From positions 1 through 63,968 of the forward strand of contig JAUYHF010000066.1 in assembly GCA_030690165.1 (NCBI GenBank): a stretch of DNA of 63,968 bases, written 5' to 3'. Each line of letters opens with the position of its first letter. The stretch's first letter is position 1. The stretch is from Deltaproteobacteria bacterium. Its GTDB lineage: Bacteria > Desulfobacterota > GWC2-55-46 > UBA9637. Shown here in pieces: positions 49,080 through 57,741 of this stretch. The position numbers were made by a program, and so were the translations under genes. Under the pieces are notes generated by a model. The model had not been told where the DNA came from and searched no databases. It worked only from the letters and a program-made list of their open reading frames with translations.

Positions 49080-49841
49080 AGATAACACTGAGACTCATAT
49101 TCGCCCTTGTCATTGCAGTAGCCAGCGTTGCAGGCGTATCTGCATATCTCACTGTTCAATCTGAAAAGGCCAGACTTACCTTAGAATTGGAGCACCGCGC
49201 ATACCACATTGATAAAACCTTTCCCTATCAGCGTCAGTTTTGAGGGTTTTTTGGATAAAACGGTTGCGGGTGAAGAACGGGAGGCGCTTAAGAAAAATAT
49301 ACTCAAGGAGATAGGTGTTGAGGCAATATACCTTGGGGTAGGTGTTGACCGAATTGATTATACCAAGGGTATCCCTGAGCGCTTCAGGGCAATTGAGCGG
49401 TTTCTGGAGAAATACCCGGAATTTATGGAGAAGTTTACTTTTGTTGAACTGGGCGCCCCAAGCCGGACGCATATCAAACGATACCATGACCTGCTGGCAG
49501 AGGTGGAAGAGACAGTTGATGTAATCAACTGGCGTTTTCGCACAAAGGCATGGAAGCCGATTGTGTTTCTTAAGGGACATCACAGCCATGAAACCATCAA
49601 TCCTTTCTACAGGGCATCCGATATCTGCATGGTAACTTACTTGCATGACGGGATGAATCTGGTTGCCAAGAAATTTGTTGCCTCCCGTGATGAGGATGAT
49701 GGCGCGCTGATTCTCAGCCAATTCGCCGGCGCTTCCCGTGAGTTGAAAGATGCAATTATTATCAATCCTTATGACATTGAGGCCGGCAGACGCCATCTAT
49801 ATAAAAAATCGCCTTGTTTCTGGATTATGACGGGACATTAG
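49076..49841 (+). pseudogene. trehalose-6-phosphate synthase, deletion-damaged
   Basis: From ATG 49076 comes a membrane-anchored N-terminus (MKITLRLIFALVIAVASVAG...LTLELEHRA) as in some proteobacterial TPS proteins. The frame stops at 49243. In another frame from about 49209 the donor-binding half of TPS continues ([89 protein letters not shown]). It ends after INPYDIEA at 49841. The acceptor half of several hundred codons is gone, and so is the C-terminal end, which passes straight into otsB. It cannot make an active synthase. Two deletions in one original TPS gene are the simplest explanation. Confidence 0.8.
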
Positions 49842-50527
49842 TCCCGATCCGGAAAGACCCTGCGCAGTGTATCGTATCCGAAAAAATAAAAAAACAACTC
49901 CAATTGCTGGCCGGTTCTAATCGTTGTTATTTGACAATTTTAAGTGGAAGATCATTGTCGGATATAAAGAAAATGGTCGGCCTTCAGAATATCTATTATG
50001 GAGGCAATCACGGTTTTGATATCTCCGGCCCCCGGATAAGATATACGCATCCTCACACGCTATTAACAAAACCTGTTATTGATAAGATAAAACATTTGCT
50101 GGTAAAAGAGATTAAAAATATAGATGGCGCATGGATTGAGGATAAGAAATTTACCATAAGCCTTCACTTCCGCTCCGTTAAAAAGGAAGATATCTCATCT
50201 GTCAAAAATGTGTTGCATAGGGCGGTAGCCGATTTTTGTGAAAGCGAATCTTTATCTATAATCAAAGGCAAGAAGGTCCTGGAATTAGCTCCTTATACCT
50301 CATGGGATAAGGGGAGGGCTGCCCTTTGGATTTTAAGGCAATTGAAACATCGGTGTTTGCCAATATATATTGGCGATGACCGGACAGATGAGACTGCCTT
50401 TAAAGCGCTTCGCAAACAAGGTATTACGATACGGGTTGGGAAGTCAAAGAGGAGCGCCGCAGATTTCTATCTTAAGGGTTATTGGGAGGTTTCACGATTA
50501 CTGCGGGAAATTTTACATTTTTTTTAA
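49814..50527 (+). CDS. otsB: trehalose-6-phosphate phosphatase
   Basis: 237 residues from a TTG at 49814, directly after an in-frame stop. The HAD nucleophile motif FLDYDGTLVPI sits at the extreme N-terminus. LTILSGRSL, YYGGNHGFDISGP, AWIEDKKFTISLHFRSV, ELAPYTSWDKGRAALWIL and IYIGDDRTDETAFKAL follow in family order. It hydrolyses trehalose-6-phosphate. The unusual start, overlapping the TPS relic, suggests that the deletion removed its natural start or a TPS-OtsB fusion linker. With TPS broken its substrate supply is doubtful. Confidence 0.85.
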   Translation: MFLDYDGTLVPIRKDPAQCIVSEKIKKQLQLLAGSNRCYLTILSGRSLSDIKKMVGLQNIYYGGNHGFDISGPRIRYTHPHTLLTKPVIDKIKHLLVKEIKNIDGAWIEDKKFTISLHFRSVKKEDISSVKNVLHRAVADFCESESLSIIKGKKVLELAPYTSWDKGRAALWILRQLKHRCLPIYIGDDRTDETAFKALRKQGITIRVGKSKRSAADFYLKGYWEVSRLLREILHFF

Positions 50528-50580
50528 TCCGTCATAGCCATCTTGACGCAATGTATCTTTGCTGGTAAGATAAAAACACT

Positions 50581-51765
50581 ATGATATTAAATAACAAAAA
50601 AATAGTCCTTGGCATTACAGGCGGGATAGCTGCATACAAGGCCCTGGAGGTCGCAAGGATTTTCATTAAAAACGAGGCCCTGGTTTGGCCTGTTATGACA
50701 AAGGCAGCAGCAAATTTTATAACCCCGCTGAGCCTTCAGACAATTGCTGGAAATCCTGTCAGCCAGGATATGTTTGACCTTACCCATGAGTCACGGATTT
50801 CTCATATTGATTTGGCAGAAAAGGCGGATATTGTAGTTATTGCCCCTGCAACGGCAAATATCATAGGGAAGGTTGCATCAGGCATCGCGGATGACCTTTT
50901 GACAACTGTTATTATGGCCACAAATGCCCCTGTGCTTTTTGCGCCGGCAATGAATTCCAATATGTATGAAAATAAGATTGTCCAGCATAATATTGAAAAA
51001 CTCAGAAAACTTGGCTACTGCTTCATTGGACCTGAAGATGGCGAGCTTGCCTGCGGTTATGAAGGCAAAGGGCGGCTTGCGCCGGTTGAGGATATTATAG
51101 ATGCGGCAGAGGAATGTCTTGCGCCGAAAGATCTCAAGAATGAGAAGGTATTGGTTACTGCCGGGCCGACAAGAGAGGCAATAGACCCGGTAAGATTTAT
51201 CTCCAATCCGTCGTCAGGCAGGATGGGATACGCTATTGCAAGGGCTGCCAGAAGACGGGGCGCAGAGGTTGTTCTGGTTAGCGGACCTTCTTATCTCAAG
51301 CCTCCAAGGGGTGTTACATTCATAAAAATCCAAACCGCAGAAGATATGGCAGAGGCCAGCATGAGACACTATCCCCAATCTACGATAGTTATAATGGCTG
51401 CTGCTGTATCTGACTACAGGCCAAAGATAAGCCATAGAAAGAAGGTAAAAAAAGAGGAGGCAAGGTTCAATATAGAGCTGGAGAGGACTCAGGATATACT
51501 TAAAGAGATGGGAAGGAGGAAAAGGGGTCAGTTCCTTGTTGGTTTTGCCCTTGAGACAGAAGATATACTGGCAAATGCAAGGAAAAAGCTGAAAGATAAA
51601 AAGCTTGATTTTATAATTGCAAATGGCCCTGCGAGTTTTGATGGAGAGGTAACACGGGTGACCGTTATAGGCAAGGAAGACGAGGTGGAAGAATTGCCCC
51701 TTTTGCCCAAAAATGAGGTGGCCGAGCGGATATTGGATAAGGTTGTAAAGGAGTTAAGGAGTTAA
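50581..51765 (+). CDS. coaBC: bifunctional phosphopantothenoylcysteine decarboxylase/synthetase
   Basis: 394 residues. CoaC half (residues 1-190): LGITGGIAAYKALEVARIF, the catalytic His in HESRISHIDLAEKADIVVIAPATANIIGK, PAMNSNMYEN, and the flap Cys in GELACGYEGKGRL. CoaB half: VLVTAGPTREAIDPVRFISNPSSGRMGYAIARAA, MAAAVSDYRPK, VGFALETED and DFIIANGP. The two make 4'-phosphopantetheine precursors for coenzyme A from phosphopantothenate and cysteine. Its end overlaps four copies of an 8-base tandem repeat. Confidence 0.95.
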   Translation: MILNNKKIVLGITGGIAAYKALEVARIFIKNEALVWPVMTKAAANFITPLSLQTIAGNPVSQDMFDLTHESRISHIDLAEKADIVVIAPATANIIGKVASGIADDLLTTVIMATNAPVLFAPAMNSNMYENKIVQHNIEKLRKLGYCFIGPEDGELACGYEGKGRLAPVEDIIDAAEECLAPKDLKNEKVLVTAGPTREAIDPVRFISNPSSGRMGYAIARAARRRGAEVVLVSGPSYLKPPRGVTFIKIQTAEDMAEASMRHYPQSTIVIMAAAVSDYRPKISHRKKVKKEEARFNIELERTQDILKEMGRRKRGQFLVGFALETEDILANARKKLKDKKLDFIIANGPASFDGEVTRVTVIGKEDEVEELPLLPKNEVAERILDKVVKELRS

Positions 51766-51776
51766 GGAGTTAAGGA
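51745..51776 (+). repeat. 8-base tandem repeat at the coaBC stop
   Basis: Four head-to-tail units: GTAAAGGA then three GTTAAGGA. The coaBC stop codon falls inside the third unit. Confidence 0.85.
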
Positions 51777-51800
51777 GATTTTGGCGCATGGGTTTATTCT

Positions 51801-52655
51801 TCAGCTTTTAATTATGTGAAGGGCCTTTTCCATGGCGGTTTCCCAGTCTTTTCCATTCCGCTTCAACTTTTTTAAATGACTTCTTAATCTCTTAGCGGTA
51901 TCTAATCTTGCCCTGCCGGTTGGGTCATCTCTGAAGCATTTTGCCTTAGGGCCGTGGGTTAAAAAATCCTTAATGGCTGTTAGAGAGCGGTTATAATATT
52001 CTCTTCGTTCCTCTGTGCTTAAAACCCATCTGGATGATGAGGAGAACATACTGACCATGTTCTGCCACTGTTCTAATCTATGTATGAGAAGTATGCTTGA
52101 AAAAATGGTCTTGTTTGTTCTGAAAGACAGGGGCGTGTCTTCAAGTATATTTTTTAAAAGACCGTCATTCCCCCGATGAACCCTTTTGGATATTCTGGAA
52201 GAGAGCTTCCAGACGCTTTTATCAGCGAGGGCGTCAAACCGTATCTCCCAGTATGTATGCTTGAGAACCCTGCTGGAAAATGATTGAATAAACTTTTCAG
52301 GGATATAATAGTTGTGGGCAATGGTGTCTGCTGCAAGATGGCTGATATACCCATAGGCAAAGGCCTTTTGAGAGTCTGTCCTGGCGCTTTTCAGCACCTT
52401 AAGGCCGATCCTCCAGTTATGGCAGTGTTTTAAAGTTTCTGTCATGTTTTTGCCAACAACTATATCAGCGCTTATATTCCCATAGAGATAATCATAAGGA
52501 AATGCCAGCAGAAGCCCCTGCAGCGACAGCGGCAGAAATCTCAAATTGTTTAATATGTCCCTGCCGAACTCCAGATGCGCTGCAGGCCCCCAAGCATATA
52601 CATTGTCGGGAATAAGAACAAAAATGATAAAAATCATAATGGCTGAAAAATACAT
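51801..52655 (-). CDS. exported zinc-dependent phospholipase C-like protein
   Basis: 284 residues with a signal peptide (SAIMIFIIFVLIPDNVYAWG). The mature N-terminus WGPAAHLEFGRDIL supplies the N-terminal Trp/His seen in zinc-dependent phospholipase C. ADIVVGKN, KHCHNWRIGL and KAFAYGYISHLAADTIAHNYYIP carry the further Asp/His ligands. The second half is helical and not conserved. The family hydrolyses phospholipid head groups in some bacteria, but this branch is uncharacterised and may act in the periplasm. It is transcribed toward coaBC (convergent). Confidence 0.8.
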   Translation of the reverse strand: MYFSAIMIFIIFVLIPDNVYAWGPAAHLEFGRDILNNLRFLPLSLQGLLLAFPYDYLYGNISADIVVGKNMTETLKHCHNWRIGLKVLKSARTDSQKAFAYGYISHLAADTIAHNYYIPEKFIQSFSSRVLKHTYWEIRFDALADKSVWKLSSRISKRVHRGNDGLLKNILEDTPLSFRTNKTIFSSILLIHRLEQWQNMVSMFSSSSRWVLSTEERREYYNRSLTAIKDFLTHGPKAKCFRDDPTGRARLDTAKRLRSHLKKLKRNGKDWETAMEKALHIIKS

Positions 52656-52748
52656 GATAAAATATTACAGCAAAAAAGATAGGATGTAAACCCAATAGAT
52701 GGAGGTTGGAGATTAGAGAAGACAGTAAGCAGTGAGAGTTCGTAGAAA

Positions 52749-52790
52749 CTGGCTTCGGCATGAGCCAGCCGAACGGTCTTTAGACCCGTT
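52749..52790 (+). other. double hairpin in the UDG leader
   Basis: CTGGCT-N8-AGCCAG (52749-52768) is followed by AACGGTCT-TT-AGACCCGTT (52772-52790). The second ends directly before the AAAGGAG ribosome-binding site of the gene at 52803. Compact adjacent hairpins of this kind could be a repeat element or a regulatory leader. Confidence 0.55.
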
Positions 52791-52802
52791 AAAGGAGATA
52801 AT

Positions 52803-53507
52803 ATGGCGGATACAGGAGTATTTTATAAGAAGTTAGCAACGGATGCAAAGAATTACCTCCTCTACCTGAAGGAGATTGGGATAGAAGAACTGCCTGTGCA
52901 AAAGACAGGGGTCAGGGGTCAGGGGGCACTTTCATCTCTTGAGTCTGTCCGTGAAGAGTTGGGGGATTGCAGGAGATGCAAACTACACGAACAAAGAACA
53001 AATATCGTCTTCGGAGTCGGCAATCCCAAAGCCAGGCTTATATTTGTCGGCGAAGGCCCGGGAGAGGATGAAGACCTTCAGGGAGAACCTTTTGTCGGCA
53101 GGGCAGGTCAGTTGTTGACAAAGATGATTGAGGCAATGGGATTAAAAAGAGGAGATGTGTATATCTGCAATGTTGTAAAATGCAGGCCGCCGGAAAACCG
53201 CCCCCCCCAGCCTGACGAAATTTTAACATGCCGGCCATTTCTTGAAAAACAGATCAACGCAATAAAACCGGAGATAATTGTCGCCCTCGGAACCCATGCG
53301 GCACAAACGCTTTTAAACACACCTGAAAAGATAAGCGCGCTTCGCGGAAGATTTCACTGGTACAGAAATAATATCTTACTCATGCCGACATTCCACCCTT
53401 CCTATCTCCTGAGGAGTCCGGAAAAGAAAAAAGAGGTATGGGAGGACATGAAAACTGTACTGGCCAAACTTGGATTAAAAGTCCCTGAAAGTAAAAAGCC
53501 AGTATGA
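52803..53507 (+). CDS. family 4 uracil-DNA glycosylase
   Basis: 234 residues, with AAAGGAG upstream. It removes uracil from DNA in base-excision repair and carries a [4Fe-4S] cluster. The ligand cysteines are in LGDCRRCKLHEQRTNIVFG (two), NVVKC and ILTCRPFL. Catalytic motifs are GEGPGEDEDLQGEPFVGRAGQLLTKMI and the C-terminal MPTFHPSYLLR. EIIVALGTHAAQTLL is the strand compared above with the UDG-like gene at 7644. The linker TGVRGQGAL is encoded by a 7-base tandem repeat (52906-52926). Confidence 0.93.
   Translation: MADTGVFYKKLATDAKNYLLYLKEIGIEELPVQKTGVRGQGALSSLESVREELGDCRRCKLHEQRTNIVFGVGNPKARLIFVGEGPGEDEDLQGEPFVGRAGQLLTKMIEAMGLKRGDVYICNVVKCRPPENRPPQPDEILTCRPFLEKQINAIKPEIIVALGTHAAQTLLNTPEKISALRGRFHWYRNNILLMPTFHPSYLLRSPEKKKEVWEDMKTVLAKLGLKVPESKKPV
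52906..52926 (+). repeat. 7-base tandem repeat inside the UDG gene
   Basis: Three units of CAGGGGT (the last ends GGGGG), in frame, in the non-conserved linker between the N-terminal helix and the first cluster cysteines. Confidence 0.75.
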
Positions 53508-53791
53508 TATGCGCTATCGTTTATCATCCTGATTACCTTAGGCATAAAACCGGCGTTGGCCATCCTGAATCTCCTGACAGGCTGACAGCCATCATGCGCA
53601 GATTAGACGAGTCCGGCCTTCTTAAAAAACTAATCCTGATTGAACCTAATCCAGCCAAAGAAGAAGACATACTCCTTGTTCACTCAAAAAGGCATTTCGA
53701 GACAATAAAAAATGCATCTGAGGGCATTTATTGCAAATTGTTCCACATTGAGTTAAATTATAAATCATGGTCAGACTTGAAGAAATTATAG
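53504..53791 (+). pseudogene. histone-deacetylase/AcuC-like gene, truncated
   Basis: 95 residues. CAIVYHPDYLRHKTGVGHPESPDRLTAIMRRLDESGLLKKLILIEPNPAKEEDILLVHSKRHFETIKN is the N-terminus of the class II histone-deacetylase-like family, normally above 300 residues. From about residue 70 the sequence is unrelated, and the frame ends at 53791 inside the spoT start region. The zinc-binding His/Asp centre is missing, so it is not catalytic. It overlaps the UDG stop by four bases. Confidence 0.8.
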
Positions 53792-55953
53792 ATAAAATAT
53801 CCGCCTACAATCCTGCGGCAGACCTTGAGCTTATAAAAAAGGCATATATCTTTTCTGCCAAGGTTCATCAGGGGCAGGTGCGTTTATCAGGAGAGCCTTA
53901 TCTCAGCCATATTATTGAGGTGGCCAATACTCTGGCAAATATGCAGATGGATGTGACAACCGTTGTGGCTGGTATCCTCCATGATACAGTTGAGGATACA
54001 TTGACGACCATAGATAAGATTAAAGAGCTGTTTGGCGAAAATGTTGCAATGCTTGTGGACGGGGTTACAAAGATAGGAAAGATAAGTTTTGAGAGTAAGG
54101 GCGCATCAGGAGAGGAGCGTCAGGCAGAGAACTTCCGCAAAATGATAATTGCCATGGCAGAAGACATCAGGGTCATTATGATAAAACTTGCCGACAGGCT
54201 GCACAACATGCGGACGCTCTCTGCCCTTGCGCCTGAAAAAAGACTAAAAATAGCCCAGGAAACTATGGATATCTATGTGCCGATTGCAAATCGTCTCGGC
54301 ATCGGCTGGATAAAAATAGAACTGGAAGACCTTTCCTTCAATTATCAGAAGCCTGATGACTACAAAGAACTTGAGGAGCGGCTTGCCACAGAAAAAGAGG
54401 AGAGGGAGAGATATATCCAGGAGGTTAAGGCAATCATAGAAAAGAGGCTTGCTGAATATACTTTGAAGGCTGAAGTTACCGGCAGGCCAAAGCATATTTA
54501 CAGCATGTACAAGAAGATGTTGAAAGACGGGATTTCGCTTGAGCATATCTATGATGTCCTTGCATTCAGGATTATCGTGGGTACAGTTAAAGAATGTTAC
54601 GAAGCCCTTGGTATTATCCACTCTGCATGGAAGCCGATACCGGGAAGATTTAAAGACTACATTGCCATACCTAAGCCAAATATGTATCAGTCTTTGCACA
54701 CAAGCGTAATAGGGCCTTACGGCGAAAGGATTGAGATACAGATAAGGACAGAAGAGATGCATAAGATCGCAGAAGAGGGCATTGCAGCACACTGGAGATA
54801 TAAGGAAGGCAAGGCAATGCTTGAAAAGGATGACAAGCAGTTTGCGTGGCTCAGGCAGATGATGGAGTGGCAGAAGGATACGAAGGATGCAAAGGAGTTC
54901 ATGGATACTATGAAGATGGACCTCTTTTCCGAGGAGGTATTTGTCTTTACGCCAAAGGGCGCCGTAAAAGATCTGCCAAAAGGCGCTACGGCTGTGGATT
55001 TTGCGTATGCCGTGCATACAGATGTGGGACACAGATGCTCAGCCGCAAGGGTTAATGGAAGGCTTGTGCCTTTGAAATATCAGCTTAAAAACGGCGATAT
55101 GGTGGAGATAATAACATCGCAGAATCACGCGCCAAGCAAGGACTGGCTTAATTTTGTAGTCACATCAAGGGCAAAGGCAAAGATAAGACAATTGGTAAAG
55201 ACAGAAGAGCGCGAAAAGAGCATAACCCTTGGCAAGGAGATATGCGATAAGGACTTTAAAAGGCATGATGTGGACTTCCATAAACTGCTCAAATCAGGCG
55301 AATTGGATAAGATTGCAAGAGAAGGGTTTGGCCTTTCATCGGTTGACGACGCCCTTGCCGGCATAGGTTACGGCAAACTGTCCAGCCACCAGCTTCTGGG
55401 CAAACTTCTTCCGCCGGAAAAGATCCAGGCGCATCCGGAGGTATCTGCATTTAAAAAAGTTTTACAGAGATTTACCCCCTATAGATTCAATCGGGGGCTT
55501 AAAAAGGCCCCGCGTGAGGCTGTGCTTGTAAAAGGCATAGATGATGTTATGATAAAATTTGCAAAGTGTTGCAACCCACTGTATGGTGATGACATAGTGG
55601 GATTTATTAGCAGAGGTAGCGGTGTTGCTGTTCATTTAAAGAATTGTCCAAGCATAAAACACAGCGACACTGAACGGTTGATAGATGTTGCATGGGATAA
55701 AGGCTTAAAAACAGTCCGTCCTGCAAAGCTTAGGGTTGTATGCCATGACGAAAAGGGGCTGCTGGTAAATATGAGCAGCGTCATTACAGCGCAGGAGGCG
55801 AATATTATAAATGCCGCGATTACGACTACGGCTGACAAAAAAGCAATATGTATATTTGAGATAGAGGTAAACAGCCTTGAACATCTGATGAATATTATCA
55901 ACGGCCTTAAGAAGGTTAAAAAGGTTATAAAGGTGGAAAGGGTGGAGGGGTAA
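53767..55953 (+). CDS. bifunctional (p)ppGpp synthetase/hydrolase
   Basis: 728 residues, RelA/SpoT homologue. Order: HD hydrolase domain with GILHDTVEDT near residue 70 and KLADRLHNMRTL (metal motif intact, so hydrolysis is expected). The synthetase domain has GRPKHIYSMYKKML, YDVLAFRIIVGTVKECYEALG, GRFKDYIAIPKPNMYQSLHTSV and EIQIRTEEMHKIAEEGIAAHWRYKEG. TGS lies near residue 395 (VFVFTPKGAVKDLPKGATAVDFAYAVHTDVGHRCSAARVNG). A zinc-finger-like segment (KFAKCCNPLYGDDIVGFISRGSGVAVHLKNC) and a C-terminal ACT domain follow. It controls the stringent response. Confidence 0.95.
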   Translation: MVRLEEIIDKISAYNPAADLELIKKAYIFSAKVHQGQVRLSGEPYLSHIIEVANTLANMQMDVTTVVAGILHDTVEDTLTTIDKIKELFGENVAMLVDGVTKIGKISFESKGASGEERQAENFRKMIIAMAEDIRVIMIKLADRLHNMRTLSALAPEKRLKIAQETMDIYVPIANRLGIGWIKIELEDLSFNYQKPDDYKELEERLATEKEERERYIQEVKAIIEKRLAEYTLKAEVTGRPKHIYSMYKKMLKDGISLEHIYDVLAFRIIVGTVKECYEALGIIHSAWKPIPGRFKDYIAIPKPNMYQSLHTSVIGPYGERIEIQIRTEEMHKIAEEGIAAHWRYKEGKAMLEKDDKQFAWLRQMMEWQKDTKDAKEFMDTMKMDLFSEEVFVFTPKGAVKDLPKGATAVDFAYAVHTDVGHRCSAARVNGRLVPLKYQLKNGDMVEIITSQNHAPSKDWLNFVVTSRAKAKIRQLVKTEEREKSITLGKEICDKDFKRHDVDFHKLLKSGELDKIAREGFGLSSVDDALAGIGYGKLSSHQLLGKLLPPEKIQAHPEVSAFKKVLQRFTPYRFNRGLKKAPREAVLVKGIDDVMIKFAKCCNPLYGDDIVGFISRGSGVAVHLKNCPSIKHSDTERLIDVAWDKGLKTVRPAKLRVVCHDEKGLLVNMSSVITAQEANIINAAITTTADKKAICIFEIEVNSLEHLMNIINGLKKVKKVIKVERVEG

Positions 55954-56003
55954 ATAATTGCATCTTGAAAGTTTTTTTGGCTTTTGCTAAAGTTTTATCA
56001 TCC

Positions 56004-56088
56004 GGAGGGTTAGGCTAATGGTAAGTCACTGGTCTTGAAAACCAGCGGGCGAAAGCCCTTGGGGGTTCGAGTCCCTCACCCTCCGCCA
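56004..56088 (+). tRNA. tRNA-Ser (anticodon UGA)
   Basis: Acceptor GGAGGGT pairs with ACCCTCC, anticodon stem CTGGT/ACCAG has loop CTTGAAA (anticodon TGA), the long variable arm is GGGCGAAAGCCC, the T-arm is GGGGG TTCGAGT CCCTC, and CCA is encoded. Confidence 0.96.
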
Positions 56089-56098
56089 TCTATTATTA

Positions 56099-56132
56099 AG
56101 GGGTTAGCCATTTATGGTTAGCTCCTTTTCTG
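56099..56132 (+). terminator. possible terminator after tRNA-Ser
   Basis: GGGGTTAGCCAT / ATGGTTAGCTCC forms an imperfect stem followed by TTTTC. It lies 10 bases after the tRNA. Confidence 0.45.
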
Positions 56133-56157
56133 TTTCAACCGAAGGAATGCAGTCGAT

Positions 56158-57741
56158 CTATTGGCGATAATAAACTGTTAGGCTGCTTTCCACGGCCTTT
56201 ATGGCATCAGTTGCCGAACTCATTATTCCGCCAGTGTAACCAGAGCCTTCGCCTATCGGGTACAAGTTTTTTATGTTAATTGATTCATATCTATCGCTGC
56301 GTTTAATTCTTATCGGGGCCGAAGTCCTTGTTTCCGCACCTAACAATGTCGCATGATGCAAGATGGCAAGCGGATAATCCGTTTTCCATATATTAAATGC
56401 GGATAGAAGCGCTGTATTTACAAATGCCGGAAGAATACCGTTCATATCAACGGAAGCTGCCCCCATTGCCGAGGAGTTTTCATTCAAGCTGACTGAGGAT
56501 TTTCCGGATAAATAATCTGCCAGATTCTGTGCCGGAATCTGCCATGTGCCTCCTACTGAATTAAAGGCCTTTCGTTCTATGGCCTTCTGAAATTCAATTC
56601 CGGCCAGGGGATCGGTCGAACCATAATCTCCTGTATTACAGGTTACTACTATTGCCGCATTGGAAAATGCCGATGCCCTCTGCGAATAACTCATGCCGTT
56701 TACGACAAGCATGCCGTCTTCAGAAGAAGCGTTTATCACCTCGCCTCCGGGGCACATGCAGAATGTATTTATTCCTCTCCCGTTTATTTTATCGTTGTAG
56801 TTAAAGGAATAGCTTGCGGCCCCGATACCGCAGTAATCCTTATATTTATCGCCGTATCTTAGAAGGTTTATAACCTCTACCGGGTGCTCAAGCCTCATGC
56901 CGACTGAAATCGGTTTTTGTTCAATAATAATGCCCTTTTTATGCATCATCTCAAACGTATCGCGCGCGGAATGTCCTACGGCAAGATAAATGCTCGTAGC
57001 CCGATATTCCTTCTCTCCGTTTATTACAACGCCCATTGCCTTATCATCCGATATAAGTATATCCGTCATTTTTGAGCCGTAATATATCTCACCGCCCTCC
57101 GCAAGGATATAGTCCCGTATATTACGCACTATTCGGCAGAGCACATCCGTTCCCAGATGAGGTTTACCGACATATGCTATCTTTTCCGGCGCACCGAACC
57201 TGATATACGTATCGAGGACTCTATTTACATATTCCGTATTGTTAATCCTTGAAAAGAGCTTGCCGTCGGAATATGAACCTGCTCCGCCTTCGCCGAACTG
57301 GATATTTGATTCGGGATTCAAAATCTTTTCTTTTATAAATTTTTGAATGTCTACAGAACGCTCTTCTATCTTTTTTCCCCTCTCAAATATAATGGGTTTA
57401 AGTCCATATTCGATAAGCTCAAGAGCTGCGAACATTCCTGCAGGGCCAAAACCTATAATGATAGGCTTATGAATAGAATTTATTTTTCTTCTTTCTGGCT
57501 TTATTTTTTCAGTGTATAAGGGAAAGGCATTCGCGTTGACAAAACTGTCCGGGGTATTTACAGCTATCGAAATATCGTAGTAGAACTGGTCTTTGTTGCT
57601 CGCATCAAGCGTTTTGGCGAGTATCTTAATAAAGCATATAGTCTCTTTGTAAATATTTAGCTTTTCCGAGACGGCCTTTACATATTCATCGACCCCATCC
57701 TTTTCAACGGGTATCCGCAAATTGTTTACTATTAAATTCAA
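56158..57741 (-). CDS. FAD-dependent dehydrogenase (COG2509 type)
   Basis: 527 residues, with GGAGGTG upstream. A small N-terminal ferredoxin-like region (about 1-85) precedes the FAD domain. The domain has the dinucleotide motif IIIGFGPAGMFAALELIEYGLKPIIFERG near residue 94, QFGEGGAGSYSDGKLFSR, IYLAVGHSARDTFEM and a C-terminal NLYPIGEGSGYTGGIMSSATDAIKAVE. CMCPGGEVINASSEDGMLVVNGMS is the family's conserved cysteine-containing loop. Function is not established; an oxidoreductase with flavin is all the sequence supports. Confidence 0.88.
   Translation of the reverse strand: MNLIVNNLRIPVEKDGVDEYVKAVSEKLNIYKETICFIKILAKTLDASNKDQFYYDISIAVNTPDSFVNANAFPLYTEKIKPERRKINSIHKPIIIGFGPAGMFAALELIEYGLKPIIFERGKKIEERSVDIQKFIKEKILNPESNIQFGEGGAGSYSDGKLFSRINNTEYVNRVLDTYIRFGAPEKIAYVGKPHLGTDVLCRIVRNIRDYILAEGGEIYYGSKMTDILISDDKAMGVVINGEKEYRATSIYLAVGHSARDTFEMMHKKGIIIEQKPISVGMRLEHPVEVINLLRYGDKYKDYCGIGAASYSFNYNDKINGRGINTFCMCPGGEVINASSEDGMLVVNGMSYSQRASAFSNAAIVVTCNTGDYGSTDPLAGIEFQKAIERKAFNSVGGTWQIPAQNLADYLSGKSSVSLNENSSAMGAASVDMNGILPAFVNTALLSAFNIWKTDYPLAILHHATLLGAETRTSAPIRIKRSDRYESINIKNLYPIGEGSGYTGGIMSSATDAIKAVESSLTVYYRQ

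Noticed and set aside
51745-51776. CRISPR-like repeat array
   Set aside because: The units are 8 bases and contiguous, without spacers, and no cas genes exist in the window.
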